In this document: in pieces, positions 52,831 to 63,005 of the stretch | How positions within the stretch are numbered: position 1 is the first letter of the stretch | Layout: every line of letters starts with the position of its first letter | Assembly (NCBI GenBank): GCA_001579985.1 | Contig: LRSR01008390.1 | Location: forward strand, 60,479 to 124,478 | DNA length: 64,000 bases | Source: Hypsibius dujardini | Lineage: Eukaryota; Tardigrada; Eutardigrada; Parachela; Hypsibiidae | Direction: 5' to 3' | Made by a program: the position numbers and the translations under genes | The notes under the pieces: generated by a model | Told to the model about the DNA's origin: nothing | The model's input: the letters and a program-made list of their open reading frames with translations, nothing else | Database searches by the model: none

Positions 52831-54837
52831 TGATAATTTTATGAGGTAAAACTGGCTCTGATTAACGAGGACTGCCCCCGTTGGACGATCGCTTGGGTTA
52901 ATCTGCAGACAATGGCGAGTCAGAACCTTGAGCTCATCGGGCAAATTTTCCGGGATACGAGGTGTTAAAGGATGTTCACTTTCCATGGCGGAAGAAATAT
53001 CGTCCTCATCGTAATCCGGCCACAAAGCCTGCCCTTGACTCGCGAAATATATGTCCATGATCACACACCCTAGGCTATATATGTCAGTTGGAGAGTCTGG
53101 AGTTGGTGGAGTTATTTCTGGATTCCAAGCAAGCCACACCCACATTTCTGGTGACATGAAATAATACGATCCCGTCACGTTGAATTCCTTTTTTGAAGAC
53201 ATCAGGCCACGTGGCTGCTTGAATGCTCTTTCGATATCAATAATCATAAGGTTTTCGCCCGTGGACTCCTTCAGCATGATGCTTGAAGATGTTATATCTC
53301 CATGAACGAACTTGGTTGTACTAATTCCTTCATGCAGGTAATGAAGACCGGAGGCCACTTGAGTCGTATATTTGAGGATGCGTTCCGTGGAACAGTGTGT
53401 AGGGTTGCTCTCAATAAAGTCCCTCAACGTGATCCCGCTGCACCGCTCCATGAGTAGGCAGTAATGGCTGCCTTCATAGATGTGTGGCCGACTTGCGTGA
53501 CCGATAACAATATATTGAAGAATGTTTGGATGCTCGAGTCCTAACAAGGATTCTAACTCTTTCGACCTGGCGTCACAGACATATTCAGATAAAAGAAGTC
53601 TACAAGCCTGGTTTCCGGCATGCTTTTTGACGGGTTCACCATCATCCGAGTGAAATGCATCCACCGTGTAAATAATTCCGAAAACCCCATGTGCATGAAA
53701 TTGGTGAGCGTAGCCAGCGGGGATACGACGAAACCCAAATTCTAGATCGCTATAGCAGTCCTTAAAGGTGTATATAAAAATACTAGAGCTTTTATCCTCG
53801 TCATGAATCATGGCCGTTACCGCAGTTTCTCGCAGGTCAAATACCTTCTGCATCAACGACGCGCGGTAAGCGGAACTCAGCAAGATCGCCGCGGTTGGAC
53901 GGTCGTCTGGATTGGTTTTTAAACAATGAGCGGCCAGAATTTTCAGCTCATCTGGCATATTATCTGGAATTTGGGGTATTAGAGGAAATCCTTCACGTAC
54001 GTGCCCCTTAATAATACGATAGTCATCAAAATCTGTATCGAGCCACAGAGACCGCTGTCCTTCTCGCACTAAATACATGTCCAAGACCACGCACCCCAGG
54101 CTCCATATGTCGGTTGAAGAGCTTAAATTTCCTTCTTCTTCGTAAACCCGCCATGGAATAATTTCTGGTGACATGAAAGAGTAGCTGCTGCAGTATTCAG
54201 CTAATATTAACCAATTAAAACTTTCCCTTTGCTCCTCTGACGATCTCGCAGACGTGCACTGGAATGCGTATTCGAGATTAGTAATTTTTAGTTTTTTTCC
54301 ATCGGAGTCTTTCATCAGTATGGTTGTTGAATCTATGCGTCCGTGAATAAACTCCATGTTTTTATGAAGGTAATGAAGACCAGAAGCCAGCTGCAGCGTG
54401 TAGTCGACAAGGATTTCAGTTGAGCAATACGCCTTGTTGTTCTTGATGAATTCGGTAATCGTTATCCCGCTGCATAACTTCATGAGTATGCAACATTTGT
54501 CGCGAGTCGTGGTTCCAACGGCAAAGTACCGAATGATATGCTTATTTGTGAGTTGTAAAAGATTTTTTAATTCTGCAGTTGGTTTCTTATTCCAGCGCTT
54601 AACTTTTAACGCGTATGTTCTGGCAGGGTCTCCACGAGGAACGAGATTATGAGCCCAGTAAAACGCCTTCACTTGGTGAACATCATCCAAATCGTCAAAT
54701 GTATAATCCGGATTTTCAGTGCTAGGACGACAAACGTTTTTCAAACCATCGCTGTCTGTGAAAACAAAATCGTTTTTCCCTTTCCCGATTTCATCCATGG
54801 TTCCATCCATGAATGAATCGGATCCATGTTCATCCAT
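52777..54837 (-). CDS. Two-kinase-domain protein K4, probable 5' part of a kinase-BEN fusion
   Basis: Starts MDEHGSD. Domain A is heavily degenerate (HGR for HRD, NLE for DFG). Domain B keeps HGD and DIE but has Ser for the catalytic-loop Asn and Arg for the ATP lysine. Kinase homology stops at NPSDRPTG, then a tail ending LIKLSQ meets CAG|GTAGGG at 52828. The unspliced frame runs on 17 codons to a stop at 52777 (686 aa). Splicing to the acceptor TTGGTTTAG at 52450 keeps frame and would add the BEN exons, giving about 940-970 residues. With no canonical active site the kinase part would act as a scaffold or regulatory module. The unspliced form is the alternative. Confidence 0.8.
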   Translation of the reverse strand: MDEHGSDSFMDGTMDEIGKGKNDFVFTDSDGLKNVCRPSTENPDYTFDDLDDVHQVKAFYWAHNLVPRGDPARTYALKVKRWNKKPTAELKNLLQLTNKHIIRYFAVGTTTRDKCCILMKLCSGITITEFIKNNKAYCSTEILVDYTLQLASGLHYLHKNMEFIHGRIDSTTILMKDSDGKKLKITNLEYAFQCTSARSSEEQRESFNWLILAEYCSSYSFMSPEIIPWRVYEEEGNLSSSTDIWSLGCVVLDMYLVREGQRSLWLDTDFDDYRIIKGHVREGFPLIPQIPDNMPDELKILAAHCLKTNPDDRPTAAILLSSAYRASLMQKVFDLRETAVTAMIHDEDKSSSIFIYTFKDCYSDLEFGFRRIPAGYAHQFHAHGVFGIIYTVDAFHSDDGEPVKKHAGNQACRLLLSEYVCDARSKELESLLGLEHPNILQYIVIGHASRPHIYEGSHYCLLMERCSGITLRDFIESNPTHCSTERILKYTTQVASGLHYLHEGISTTKFVHGDITSSSIMLKESTGENLMIIDIERAFKQPRGLMSSKKEFNVTGSYYFMSPEMWVWLAWNPEITPPTPDSPTDIYSLGCVIMDIYFASQGQALWPDYDEDDISSAMESEHPLTPRIPENLPDELKVLTRHCLQINPSDRPTGAVLVNQSQFYLIKLSQVGMAKIKISSRIRFSQ

Positions 54838-55540
54838 GTCACACCATAGATCGAAAATAAATTGGTATTACAGGCAGGCAAGAATGGTAAAGGAAGCAAA
54901 CAAATTATTAGCTAGCGCACACAACTCCCACTAAAGTTCTACCCAAAGAGTTTACTACTCGCAGTTTAATTGTCTGCAGCGTAGGAAGCGATATGGAAGA
55001 CCAGAAAGTTATTTGCACAATTTATCACAGCGGAGTGCACTTGCTACAAAGTCGTGGTAAAGAGAGAGGACCAAGTTATCCAGGCTGAAGATATGCGCAA
55101 TCTTTCTCGATTCACTTGTACTCTATATATTTCCGACGGAGGTGGAGTGATAAGCACTCTATACATGTGAGTGATATCAGTATGAAGGAAACTATTTTTC
55201 TCTAATTTCATCGAGTGCAGGCGCCGTACGAAAAGGTACGTCAGAACTTAAAAGTGTCACAGAGATGTGAATCAGTTAACTATAAATAATAGAGATATAA
55301 ATATTAGTAGAATAAAGGCATAAAGCAACAATTTCAGCACAGAAACTACAAAGCCGAGAGAATAATCAAGAAACAAGCAATCGGTTCCTCGAATGCAAAT
55401 TTCTGAACATACTGGTCAACCAAACGTACGATCAAACAAGTTATTCGCAATTCGGATACGGCAGATGCCTATCTGCTATATCTTACTACCTCAATTTAAC
55501 TATTTGCTGTATGTATCCAGACAAAGTTGTTCTAAACCGA
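54838..55540 (-). promoter_or_regulatory. Conserved upstream spacer of K4
   Basis: Aligns with the other spacers (TTAGCTAGCGCACACAACTCC, CAGAAAGTTATTTGCACAA, GAAGATATGCGCAATC), somewhat more diverged at its distal end (55250-55520). Confidence 0.55.
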
Positions 55541-55990
55541 AAAATCAGGCTGAAGCAATTTTTTTAAAAGCTCGCGTGGGCGTATCACATGACGGTGTCT
55601 CCAGTTCTCGGCCTTTTTGGACGAGTTTATGATTCCCATAAAGACGACCACGCCACATGACGTTCTCCTTGTAGGCGCATTCATGCACGCACGACTCCTT
55701 GAGGTTGTTGAGGTTAAGCCGTAAATGAAGAATGAGAGGCCGAAAAAGAGGAGGGGGGTGAGAGCTGGAGAAAGAGGGTGAAATCGCTGGAATGCCGAGC
55801 TGAAAAGAAAAGGGATATAAACTTGGATACATAAAACACTGAGGCGATAGACAGACAGACAAAGAGACAGAACAACAGGCAAATATATACACAGGCAGAG
55901 GGATGAACAGACAGACAGACAGGCTGACACACAGACACACGGAGACAAACAGGGAAATGAACTGACAGATAGACATCATAAAATCAAACA
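55541..55990 (-). pseudogene. DNAJB12/14-like terminal exon, K4 unit
   Basis: Carries LNNLKESCVHECAYKENVMW and QKGRELETPSCDTPTRAFK, but the segment before it (KNDFHTKL through SVEELY) is deleted, joining directly to the TM-coding part (FTLFLQLSP region) out of register. A GACA-rich intron follows (55850-55975). Central and J-domain exons are absent; the GPCR copy lies there instead. Confidence 0.75.
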
Positions 55991-56129
55991 CCAGTGATAA
56001 TTAGTCACTTAATCAATTCAGGCATCACGAGAAAAAATCCCGCCTGGCTAATTTTACTTCTGCTTATTTACTCAAAATGAATATCACGAAACAAAGCGTA
56101 ACCATGAATTAAAATTCCCTTTACAGTGA

Positions 56130-57257
56130 AAAAATATCCCAGTGGAACCGGGATATAAAATCCCCTGTTTGTTCTCCTTTTTTGAGTGGGATAACTCCAC
56201 CGCAATCACAAACCATGGAATCCTTTAGCGAGAACTTCACCGCTGACTGAAACTTTACCTCTCGCGGGAACTTAATTATTTCCTGGCTCAACGACACCCT
56301 CTTGGCGGTGTTGAAAAGGCAGCAGATCCGAAAAACAAATTTACATAGCAAAAAATCTCAGAGATAAAAATCCAATGTTGCATTTAAAATTCCAGGTTGT
56401 CTCGTTGATCTACCGAATTTCTTGGCCTTGTCAGCCTACGACCCTTTATGCCAGTTCCTCGCGTTCGGCTACAACATCATCTTCTTTGTGGACGTACTTC
56501 GTCATCCTGGCGCTTCATCGTTTTTTCGCCATTGTAGTCGCCAACCGTATCGTCTGAGTTCACACTCGTGCATGTACGGCGGTTTTAGTCGCTATGCCTT
56601 GGGTTGTGATCATTTACATGGGTCTACCGTTTTTCACGTCAGAGTGGACTTTAGCTATGATCTCATCTTAGACTGCTGCTACATTACCAAGGTCCATCCT
56701 GGGCTTATGCGCAGTTTAAAAAGGTCTTTTCATTGCGATCGCTTGTGTGTGTATTGTAACTTGTTATTCAGCTATCGCAGTCAAGGCGGGTACGCCATTT
56801 TAAATTTAAACTAATCCGTCGAAAAATCAAATTTAATTGGTACTAAAAGGCTAATATAGTAAGCGTGTTTTAAGTCGTTTTGTTTTGCCTCAAATATCAC
56901 AGGTGGAAGTGACCCGTCATCGAGCGAGCGGAGCGGTGGAGGTGTTAACGAAACGTACCGATGCTTCAAGTGGCGTCCACCACCAGGGCCACTCAGTGGA
57001 GCCAACGCATAAGCCTCATCTGCAGGATAATCGAGGAGCTGGAGTGACCAAAACCATGATTGCCCTGTGTCTACTCTTTGTGATCACATTTCTGCCGTGG
57101 GTGATCTACCCGCTGGTGACGAAAACGGACATCGCCCTGTACACTCCGCCGGGATTGACAGTCGTCACGCTATTCTTCATGAGTGAGAGAGGATACAATA
57201 CGGGAAGGGTGTCCTTTCTAGCCACACCTTTTTTGGTCCTTTATCTAGCCACTTAGT
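56130..57257 (+). pseudogene. Rhodopsin-like GPCR, copy 2 (TM3-TM7 parts), frameshifted
   Basis: The 5' 200 bases match GPCR copy 1, but TM1-TM2 coding is missing. 56422-56520 encodes LCQFLAFGYNIIFFVDV (start of TM3), then the frame shifts to LALHRFFAIVVANRIV (DRY-like end of TM3) at 56505-56557, followed by a TGA. The plus-two frame continues with TM4/TM5-like hydrophobic stretches with stops. After an intron ending AATATCACAG (56902), the last exon reads VTKTMIALCLLFVITFLPWV, a TM6 with the typical Pro, and TVVTLFFM toward TM7 before diverging. Multiple lesions mean it is not functional as it stands. Confidence 0.7.
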
Positions 57258-57261
57258 AAAC

Positions 57262-57400
57262 TCCAGTACACTATTCCATCCAGAAATTTCATCTGGAACA
57301 GACTGGCATCAGCCACTTATTTTTCGAGGGCAGGGCTCGTTTAGGGGCATTGCAAATTGAATCTAGGACCCCTTGTCACAAGGCCGAGGGGGGGAGGTGG
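57262..57400 (+). repeat. Dispersed repeat R2, copy 2
   Basis: Matches 10082-10200. It directly follows the GPCR coding, whereas copy 1 is about 1.3 kb beyond GPCR copy 1, so R2 may be part of the duplicated GPCR block. Confidence 0.55.
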
Positions 57401-57464
57401 GCAATAAATAAATAAAAGGTATTAAGAGGCAAACAATGATGGTAGAGGTAGCAAGGAAATTATA

Positions 57465-57722
57465 GCTAGCGTACACAACTCTCAAGGAAGTTCAAAGAGG
57501 TTACTTCTCGCAGTTTAAACGTTTGCAGTATTGTAGGTATAGTAGTAGTAAAATATCTTCAATAATGTAGTAATACGAATACCTATAGATACTATTAAAT
57601 AGTATTGCAGTAATAATGTTCTGTATATTCCAATATTAAAATAAGTCAGATGTTAAAATTTGATTTTGTTGGACCCCAAAATATTTATCAGCTCAGCCCA
57701 TATTTCACAAAGACGTGGCGTG
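57465..57722 (-). repeat. Spacer fragment joined to K5 3' flank
   Basis: 57465-57530 matches the start of the kinase-unit spacers (CTAGCGTACACAACTC, CAGTTTAAACGTTTGCAGT). From 57531 the sequence is the shared kinase 3' flank (ATTGTAGGTATAGTAGTAGTA, then TTTTGTTGGACCCC). The junction marks a past recombination between unit copies. Confidence 0.65.
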
Positions 57723-60650
57723 TTACCCTTTCGAAAAGTCGTCCCGCAATCGTTCGATGCTTGGTCGGTCCCCCGGCTCGTTCACCAGACACTTCGCTGC
57801 AAAGGCCAACAATTCTTCCCCAATAAGCGGAATGTCCACGTTCGTGTCGGCAACGGCTGTGGTTCTTAGTATATCACCACGCTGGAATGACGGGATATCG
57901 GGCAGGTTTCCTCGGCAGTACATTTCGAGAACAACCGCCCCTAAACTCCAGATATCCGTGGCCCGGCCGACAGGGTACGAACCCTTGACATGAAACTTGT
58001 CCTCCAACTTCAACAATTCGGGCGATGCGAATTCCGGGGTGAAGCGCGGCCGAGAAATGACCGACTGCTGCTCGACTCTTCGGCCGACACTACAGCTGTC
58101 TAGGTCACATATTTTCAGCGTAGTTTTAGTCTTATCTGAGAAAACTACGTTCGTACCTTTCAAGTCTTTGTGCACGATGGACGGCTTAACTTGCACGTGG
58201 AGGTAATGTATGCCATGGATCAGTTGGTTCACGTAGTTTTTCTGCTTTTCAACCGGCAATGCCGTTTCAGCCGCGGCCGCCTCCGTTAACGTACCACCAT
58301 TGCAGCATTCCATGATGAGCATGAACTGACGAGCCTGCTCGAAAAATCCGGTGGCGAGGTACTTGACAATATTGGGATGATCTAATTTTAGGAGAGTCGT
58401 TTCGATTTTCTCGATTTCTTCCTTGTCCAATGATTCATGGAAGGTTTTCAACGCCAAATATCGTTTGCCTTGCTCAATGAGGTCTGCCCCGACCGAAAAG
58501 GCATCAACTTGATACACAAGTCCGAATCCGCCCGGTTTACCAAGCAGTTTCTTTGAACTGGGTAAATACAACTGAATCCCATCTTCCGCACATTTGAAGT
58601 ACACGCCGCCAACGTAGTTCAGTAAGGTTGCTGCGGTTGGACGATCGCTTGGGTTAACTTGCAGGCATTGGTGGGCCAGAACCTTAAGCTCATCGGGTAG
58701 AATCTTGAGCTCACTAGGCAAATTTTTTGGCACACGAGGTGTTAAAGGATAGCGGAACGAATACTGTTCACATACCCTTTGCATAGCGGAACGAATACTG
58801 TAATGATTTTGATTCAGCAAAGCCTGCCCTTGACTCACGAAATACATGTCGATGGCCACACACCCTAGGCTATATATGTCAGTTGGAGAGTCTGGAGGTG
58901 GTCCAGTTTTTATTTCAGAAGTAAGCCAATTCGACATTTCTGGTGATCTGAAATGATCAAATGATCTCTCCACGTTGAATTGCTTCGTTGACGGCCTCAA
59001 GCCGAGTGGCTGCTGGAATGCTCCTTCCATATCAATAATTTTAAGGTTTTCGCCCGTGGACTCCTTCATCATGATGGTTGAAGATGTTATGCCTCCATGA
59101 ACAAACTTGGTTATACCATTTCCTTCATGCAGGTAATGAAGAGCGGAAGCCAGCTGAGTCGTATATTTGACAATGCGTTCGGTAGAACAGTGTGTAGGGT
59201 TGCTTTTAATAAAGTCCCTCAACGTGATCCCGCTGCACCACTCCATGAGTAGGCAATAATGGCTGCCTTCAATGCTGTGATTACATGCGTAACCGATAAC
59301 AATATATTGAAGAATGTTTGGATGTTTGATTTGTATTAGGGATTTTAATTCTCCCGACCTGGCGTCACTTACTGATTCAAAAAGAAGTCTACACGCTTGG
59401 TTTCCGGCATGCTTCTCAACAAGGTTACCATCGTTTAAGTAAAATGCGTCCACCGTGTAAATACATCCAAAAGACCGATGAGCGTAGCCAGCGGGGATAA
59501 AACGAAACCCAAATTCTAGGTCGCTAAAGCAGTCCTTAAATGTGTATATAAATGTATCAGCGCTGCTATACTCGTCGTGAACCATAACCGTTGCCGTATC
59601 ATCTTGCAGAGGGAATGCCATCAGCATCAGGTACTCACGGTCAGCGTAATTCAGCAAGGTAGTTGCGGTTGGACGGTCGTCTGGATTGTTTTTTAGACAA
59701 TGACCAGCCAGAAACTTCAGCTCATCTGGCATATCTTTTGGGATATGGGGTATAACAGGAAATCCTTCATATGCGTGCCTCCTAATAGTATTTTGGTCAG
59801 GTGGGTTTATGTTGAGCTCCAATCCTGGCTGTCCCTCTCGCACTAGATACATGTCCAAGACCACACACCCCAGGCTCCATATGTCGGTTGAAAAGCTTAG
59901 AGGTCGGCGATTACTCTCGTCACCCCCAGGCAGCCACAGCAATATTTCCGGTGACATGAAAGAGGACATCATTTCCGGTGACTTGAAAGAAGATGTTTTA
60001 AATATTGAATCAGTAAAACTTTCCATTTGCTCCTCTGACAATTTTTTTGTCTTGCGCTGGAATGCGCGATCGAGATTAGCAATTTTTAGTTTTTTTCCCG
60101 TGGAGTCTTTCATCAATATGCTTATTGGTGCTATGTATCCGAGAATAAACTCCATGTTTTCATGAAGGTAACGAAGACCGGAAGCCAGCTGAAACGTGTA
60201 GTCAACAAGGACTTCAGTTGAGCAATACATCTTGTTGCTCTCGATGAATTTGTTAAGAGTCTTTCCGCTACAGAATTCCATGAGTACGCAATACTGATTA
60301 TAATCAATCCTGGTCCCAACGGCAAAGTACCGAATAACGTGCTTATGTGCGACTTGTAAAAGGTTTTTTAATTCTCCAGTTCTGACTTCGCTTGGTTTGT
60401 CGTCCTCGTTCAGAATTTTTAACGCATATGTTCTGGCAGGGTCTCCACGCGGAACGAGATCAGGAGCCCAGTAAAACGCGTTCACTTGGTGAACAATTTC
60501 ATACTCCCATGTGCTAAATGTGTAATCCAACCATTCACCGCTAGGACGACAGGCATTTTTCAAACCATCGCTGTCTGTGAAAACAATATCGTATTTCCCC
60601 TTACCGATTTCATCCACCCAAATCCTCCATTCCATACAAACTGGATCCAT
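57723..60650 (-). CDS. Triple-kinase-domain protein K5 (975 aa)
   Basis: Aligns with K1 throughout, but the N-terminus is altered. The ancestral start (ATGAATAAACATGG near 60660) now runs into a stop after a frameshift, and the open frame starts at a shifted Met (MDPVCMEWRIWVDEIGKG) that re-enters the family frame. Domain A has LGY for HRD and NLD for DFG. Domain B has HGG for HRD and Thr for Asn, so it is also dead here. Domain C is canonical in its key residues (Gly-rich loop, ALK, HKDLKGTN, DLD, DIWSLG). Three short in-frame tandem duplications are visible: SPEMM/SPEILL (59945-59995), a repeat of the segment near 58745-58805, and ELKIL/ELKVL (58675-58725). Product probably cytosolic; substrate unknown. 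Confidence 0.85.
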   Translation of the reverse strand: MDPVCMEWRIWVDEIGKGKYDIVFTDSDGLKNACRPSGEWLDYTFSTWEYEIVHQVNAFYWAPDLVPRGDPARTYALKILNEDDKPSEVRTGELKNLLQVAHKHVIRYFAVGTRIDYNQYCVLMEFCSGKTLNKFIESNKMYCSTEVLVDYTFQLASGLRYLHENMEFILGYIAPISILMKDSTGKKLKIANLDRAFQRKTKKLSEEQMESFTDSIFKTSSFKSPEMMSSFMSPEILLWLPGGDESNRRPLSFSTDIWSLGCVVLDMYLVREGQPGLELNINPPDQNTIRRHAYEGFPVIPHIPKDMPDELKFLAGHCLKNNPDDRPTATTLLNYADREYLMLMAFPLQDDTATVMVHDEYSSADTFIYTFKDCFSDLEFGFRFIPAGYAHRSFGCIYTVDAFYLNDGNLVEKHAGNQACRLLFESVSDARSGELKSLIQIKHPNILQYIVIGYACNHSIEGSHYCLLMEWCSGITLRDFIKSNPTHCSTERIVKYTTQLASALHYLHEGNGITKFVHGGITSSTIMMKESTGENLKIIDMEGAFQQPLGLRPSTKQFNVERSFDHFRSPEMSNWLTSEIKTGPPPDSPTDIYSLGCVAIDMYFVSQGQALLNQNHYSIRSAMQRVCEQYSFRYPLTPRVPKNLPSELKILPDELKVLAHQCLQVNPSDRPTAATLLNYVGGVYFKCAEDGIQLYLPSSKKLLGKPGGFGLVYQVDAFSVGADLIEQGKRYLALKTFHESLDKEEIEKIETTLLKLDHPNIVKYLATGFFEQARQFMLIMECCNGGTLTEAAAAETALPVEKQKNYVNQLIHGIHYLHVQVKPSIVHKDLKGTNVVFSDKTKTTLKICDLDSCSVGRRVEQQSVISRPRFTPEFASPELLKLEDKFHVKGSYPVGRATDIWSLGAVVLEMYCRGNLPDIPSFQRGDILRTTAVADTNVDIPLIGEELLAFAAKCLVNEPGDRPSIERLRDDFSKG

Positions 60651-61330
60651 GTTTATTCATGTAGCACCCCAGATCGAGAATAAAGAAGTAAGACAAGCAG
60701 GTAATGATGATAAAGAAAGCAGACAAATTATTAGCTAGCTCACACTACTCCCAATGAAGTTCGAACCAAAGAAGGTTACTCCTCGCAGTTTAAATGTTTG
60801 CTGTCTAAAAAGCGATATGGAAAACTATAAAGTTATTTGCAGGATTTATCACAGCAGAGCGCACTTGTTACAAAGTCACAGTAAACAGAGAGGACCAAGT
60901 TATCCTGGCTGAAGATATGGGCTATCTTCCTCCATTCACTTGTACTCTATCTAATTCCGACGGAGGTTGTGAATGATAAGCACTATACATATCAATGATA
61001 TCATTTTTTAGGAAATCATTTTTCTCTAAAGTGATCGAGCTCAAGCGACGTACGAAAAGATAGGTGCGATATTAACAATGTCACAGAGATGCAAATTAGT
61101 TAATTATAACACAAAATAAAAGCACAAAGCAACAATTTCAGCATAGAAACCAAAAAGCCGAGAGAAAGAGTAATCCCAAAACACGCAACCGGCTCCTCGA
61201 AAGCAAATGTAAGAAAACACTTGTCAGCCACACGTACGATCGAACAAATAATTCGGAATTTAGTCTTAAAATAGCGACAAAAACGGAGCAACCACTGTAT
61301 GTATCCAAACAAGATTGTTATAAACCAAAA
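60651..61330 (-). promoter_or_regulatory. Conserved upstream spacer of K5
   Basis: Aligns with K1-K4 spacers (TTATTAGCTAGC, GAAGATATGGGC, TTCACTTGTACTCTATCTAATT, CACACGTACGATCGAACAAAT). Confidence 0.55.
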
Positions 61331-61960
61331 AATCAGACTGAAGCTAATTTGTTATAAGCTCGCGAAAGCGTATCACACGACGGTGTCTCCAGTTCCCGGC
61401 CTTTTTGGACGAGTTTATGATTCCCATAAAGCTGGCTACGCTACATGACGTTCTCCATCTCCTTGTTGGTGAGTTTGGTGTGGATGTCGTCTTTCAGGTA
61501 AAAGCGTATGTCGAGGTTACTAGTCAAGTACTAGTGGAGATACTTGAGGGGCTGCTGAAGGTTGTAGACCGCTTAGATGTAGGTGAGGGATGAGAGGAGA
61601 CTCAAGCCCAGAAATAGGAGGAGGGGTGTAAGCTGGAGAAAGAGGGTGAAACCGCTGGAATGCCGAGCTGAGAAGAGAAGTAAAAAAAATTAGTTACATG
61701 AAACATTAGGGTGATAGATAGATAGACAGACAAACAGACAGACAGGTATGAGGCAGACAGCCAGGCAGACGGACCGATAGACAGACGTCTAGTCAACTAT
61801 CTAGCACCCATTTCAGAACGTACCAGGAGCCTTGTCTTTATCGGGATGCAGCACCAGCGCCAACTTCCGGTACTGTTTTTTCAAGACCACCTCAGAAGAG
61901 GAATCCTTCTCCTTGAAGTGGACCTGATAGAATGTGGTGCATTTGACCCGTTCTGCGATT
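61331..61960 (-). pseudogene. DNAJB12/14-like gene, K5 unit, partly deleted
   Basis: The J-domain exon (about 61830-61945) reads CTTFYQVHFKEKDSSSEVVL then KKQYRKLALVLHPDKDKAPG up to a GGTACG donor. This is the only copy here with an intact HPD. The terminal exon (61340-61680) retains the TM helix and parts of DUF1977, but about 60 bases covering ESCVRERAYKEN are deleted and the central exon is missing. The N-terminal side of the J exon is cut at about 61950 by unrelated sequence. A mixed GATA/GACA array lies between (61712-61790). Confidence 0.75.
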
Positions 61961-62284
61961 GTTCTCTCTGAAATTTTCTTTTTTATATTTTCGGAAGATA
62001 TGATAGTTGAAGGTAATTTTGGCTGTTTCAGATTTCATGTCAGTTCGAAATCAAAAATATTGGGAGGAGAATAAGATTGCGGACAGAATGTTGACAGGGC
62101 ATCCGCTGTGTATCTTCCCCGAGCCGACTTATTTATTCTTTACCGAGCTGACCTACTTGATTCATTAGTTTTCTGTAACTCAACTGAGGTTGAGCTACTA
62201 AAAACGGGACCTAATTGCTTTCGATGCATGACAGACTCTTGGGAAAAATTCAAGTGACATTACTTATTTAGGAGCCCTTGTACT
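61961..62284. other. No gene recognised
   Basis: Non-repetitive AT-rich sequence between the DnaJ remnant and R1 copy 4. Confidence 0.5.
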
Positions 62285-63005
62285 TCGCTGGGGCTGTTGT
62301 GTCGTTCACTTTTAGTTCTCTCCTTCATTCGCGTTTCGGACTATAATTTTTCTCCCAACCACCCCACCTAGTTCTGTGTATTGACGGTTTTGGCCGCTCT
62401 GCGACCGGTCAAGTTCTACGCACCCGGCACCACGTGCCAGAGAATATAAAGTCCATACTCCCGGACGAATTTGTTTCTTTAGTTTTTCGTTAAAAAATAC
62501 TCGTCAAGAGGTTATAGGTATGTTAGCATATAGGGGTGTGAGTGTGATTATATTATGGGAAAATGGCCGACAAATTCAGAGGTGTTAAAACGAGGGAGTA
62601 AAACCCCACGACGGAATCTGATTCGCATCCAGACTGCGTTTTCTGCGCACCGATGAAGATGGAGTTGAAAATCTGAAGAAAAAGTCCATTATAAGATAAG
62701 CACAATATAACAAGCATTAATTGTATATAATTCCATAGGCGAATTTCCAAATTCTCGAAGTATTCTTCCGCCGCCATTAATCAGCAACGTAACCGTATAT
62801 TGAGAGTTGTATGCCACCGAACTAGAAGTGCATGTAACCAGAATGGTGTCCCATGTCTAGCCACCCCTTTTTGGGTCCTGTTGCTGGCACCCTAGCAGTT
62901 TCAAGATAGTGGGACTTTGCCTACGCATTAAGATTAATTAATTAACTAATTATTTTATTTTATTATTATTATTATTATTACTATTATTACTATTATTTTT
63001 TTCCA
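62285..63005 (+). repeat. Dispersed repeat R1, copy 4 (long form)
   Basis: Matches 24640-25450 from GCTGGGGCTGTTGTGTCGTT to a (TTATT/TTA)n tail (62950-63000). This copy has no SET/MYND sequence upstream, showing that R1 moves or duplicates independently. Contains a minus-strand frame (62553-62777) of unknown meaning. Confidence 0.75.

Noticed and set aside
55532-55991. Overlapping Cys/Leu/Ser/Val-rich minus-strand frames as secreted peptides
   Set aside because: Upstream halves are translations of the GACA intron; the real content is the DnaJ terminal exon.
57715-57993. Short plus-strand frames overlapping the kinase genes (also near 15706, 28071 and 37377)
   Set aside because: Antisense shadows of the kinase coding frames, repeated because the kinases are duplicated.
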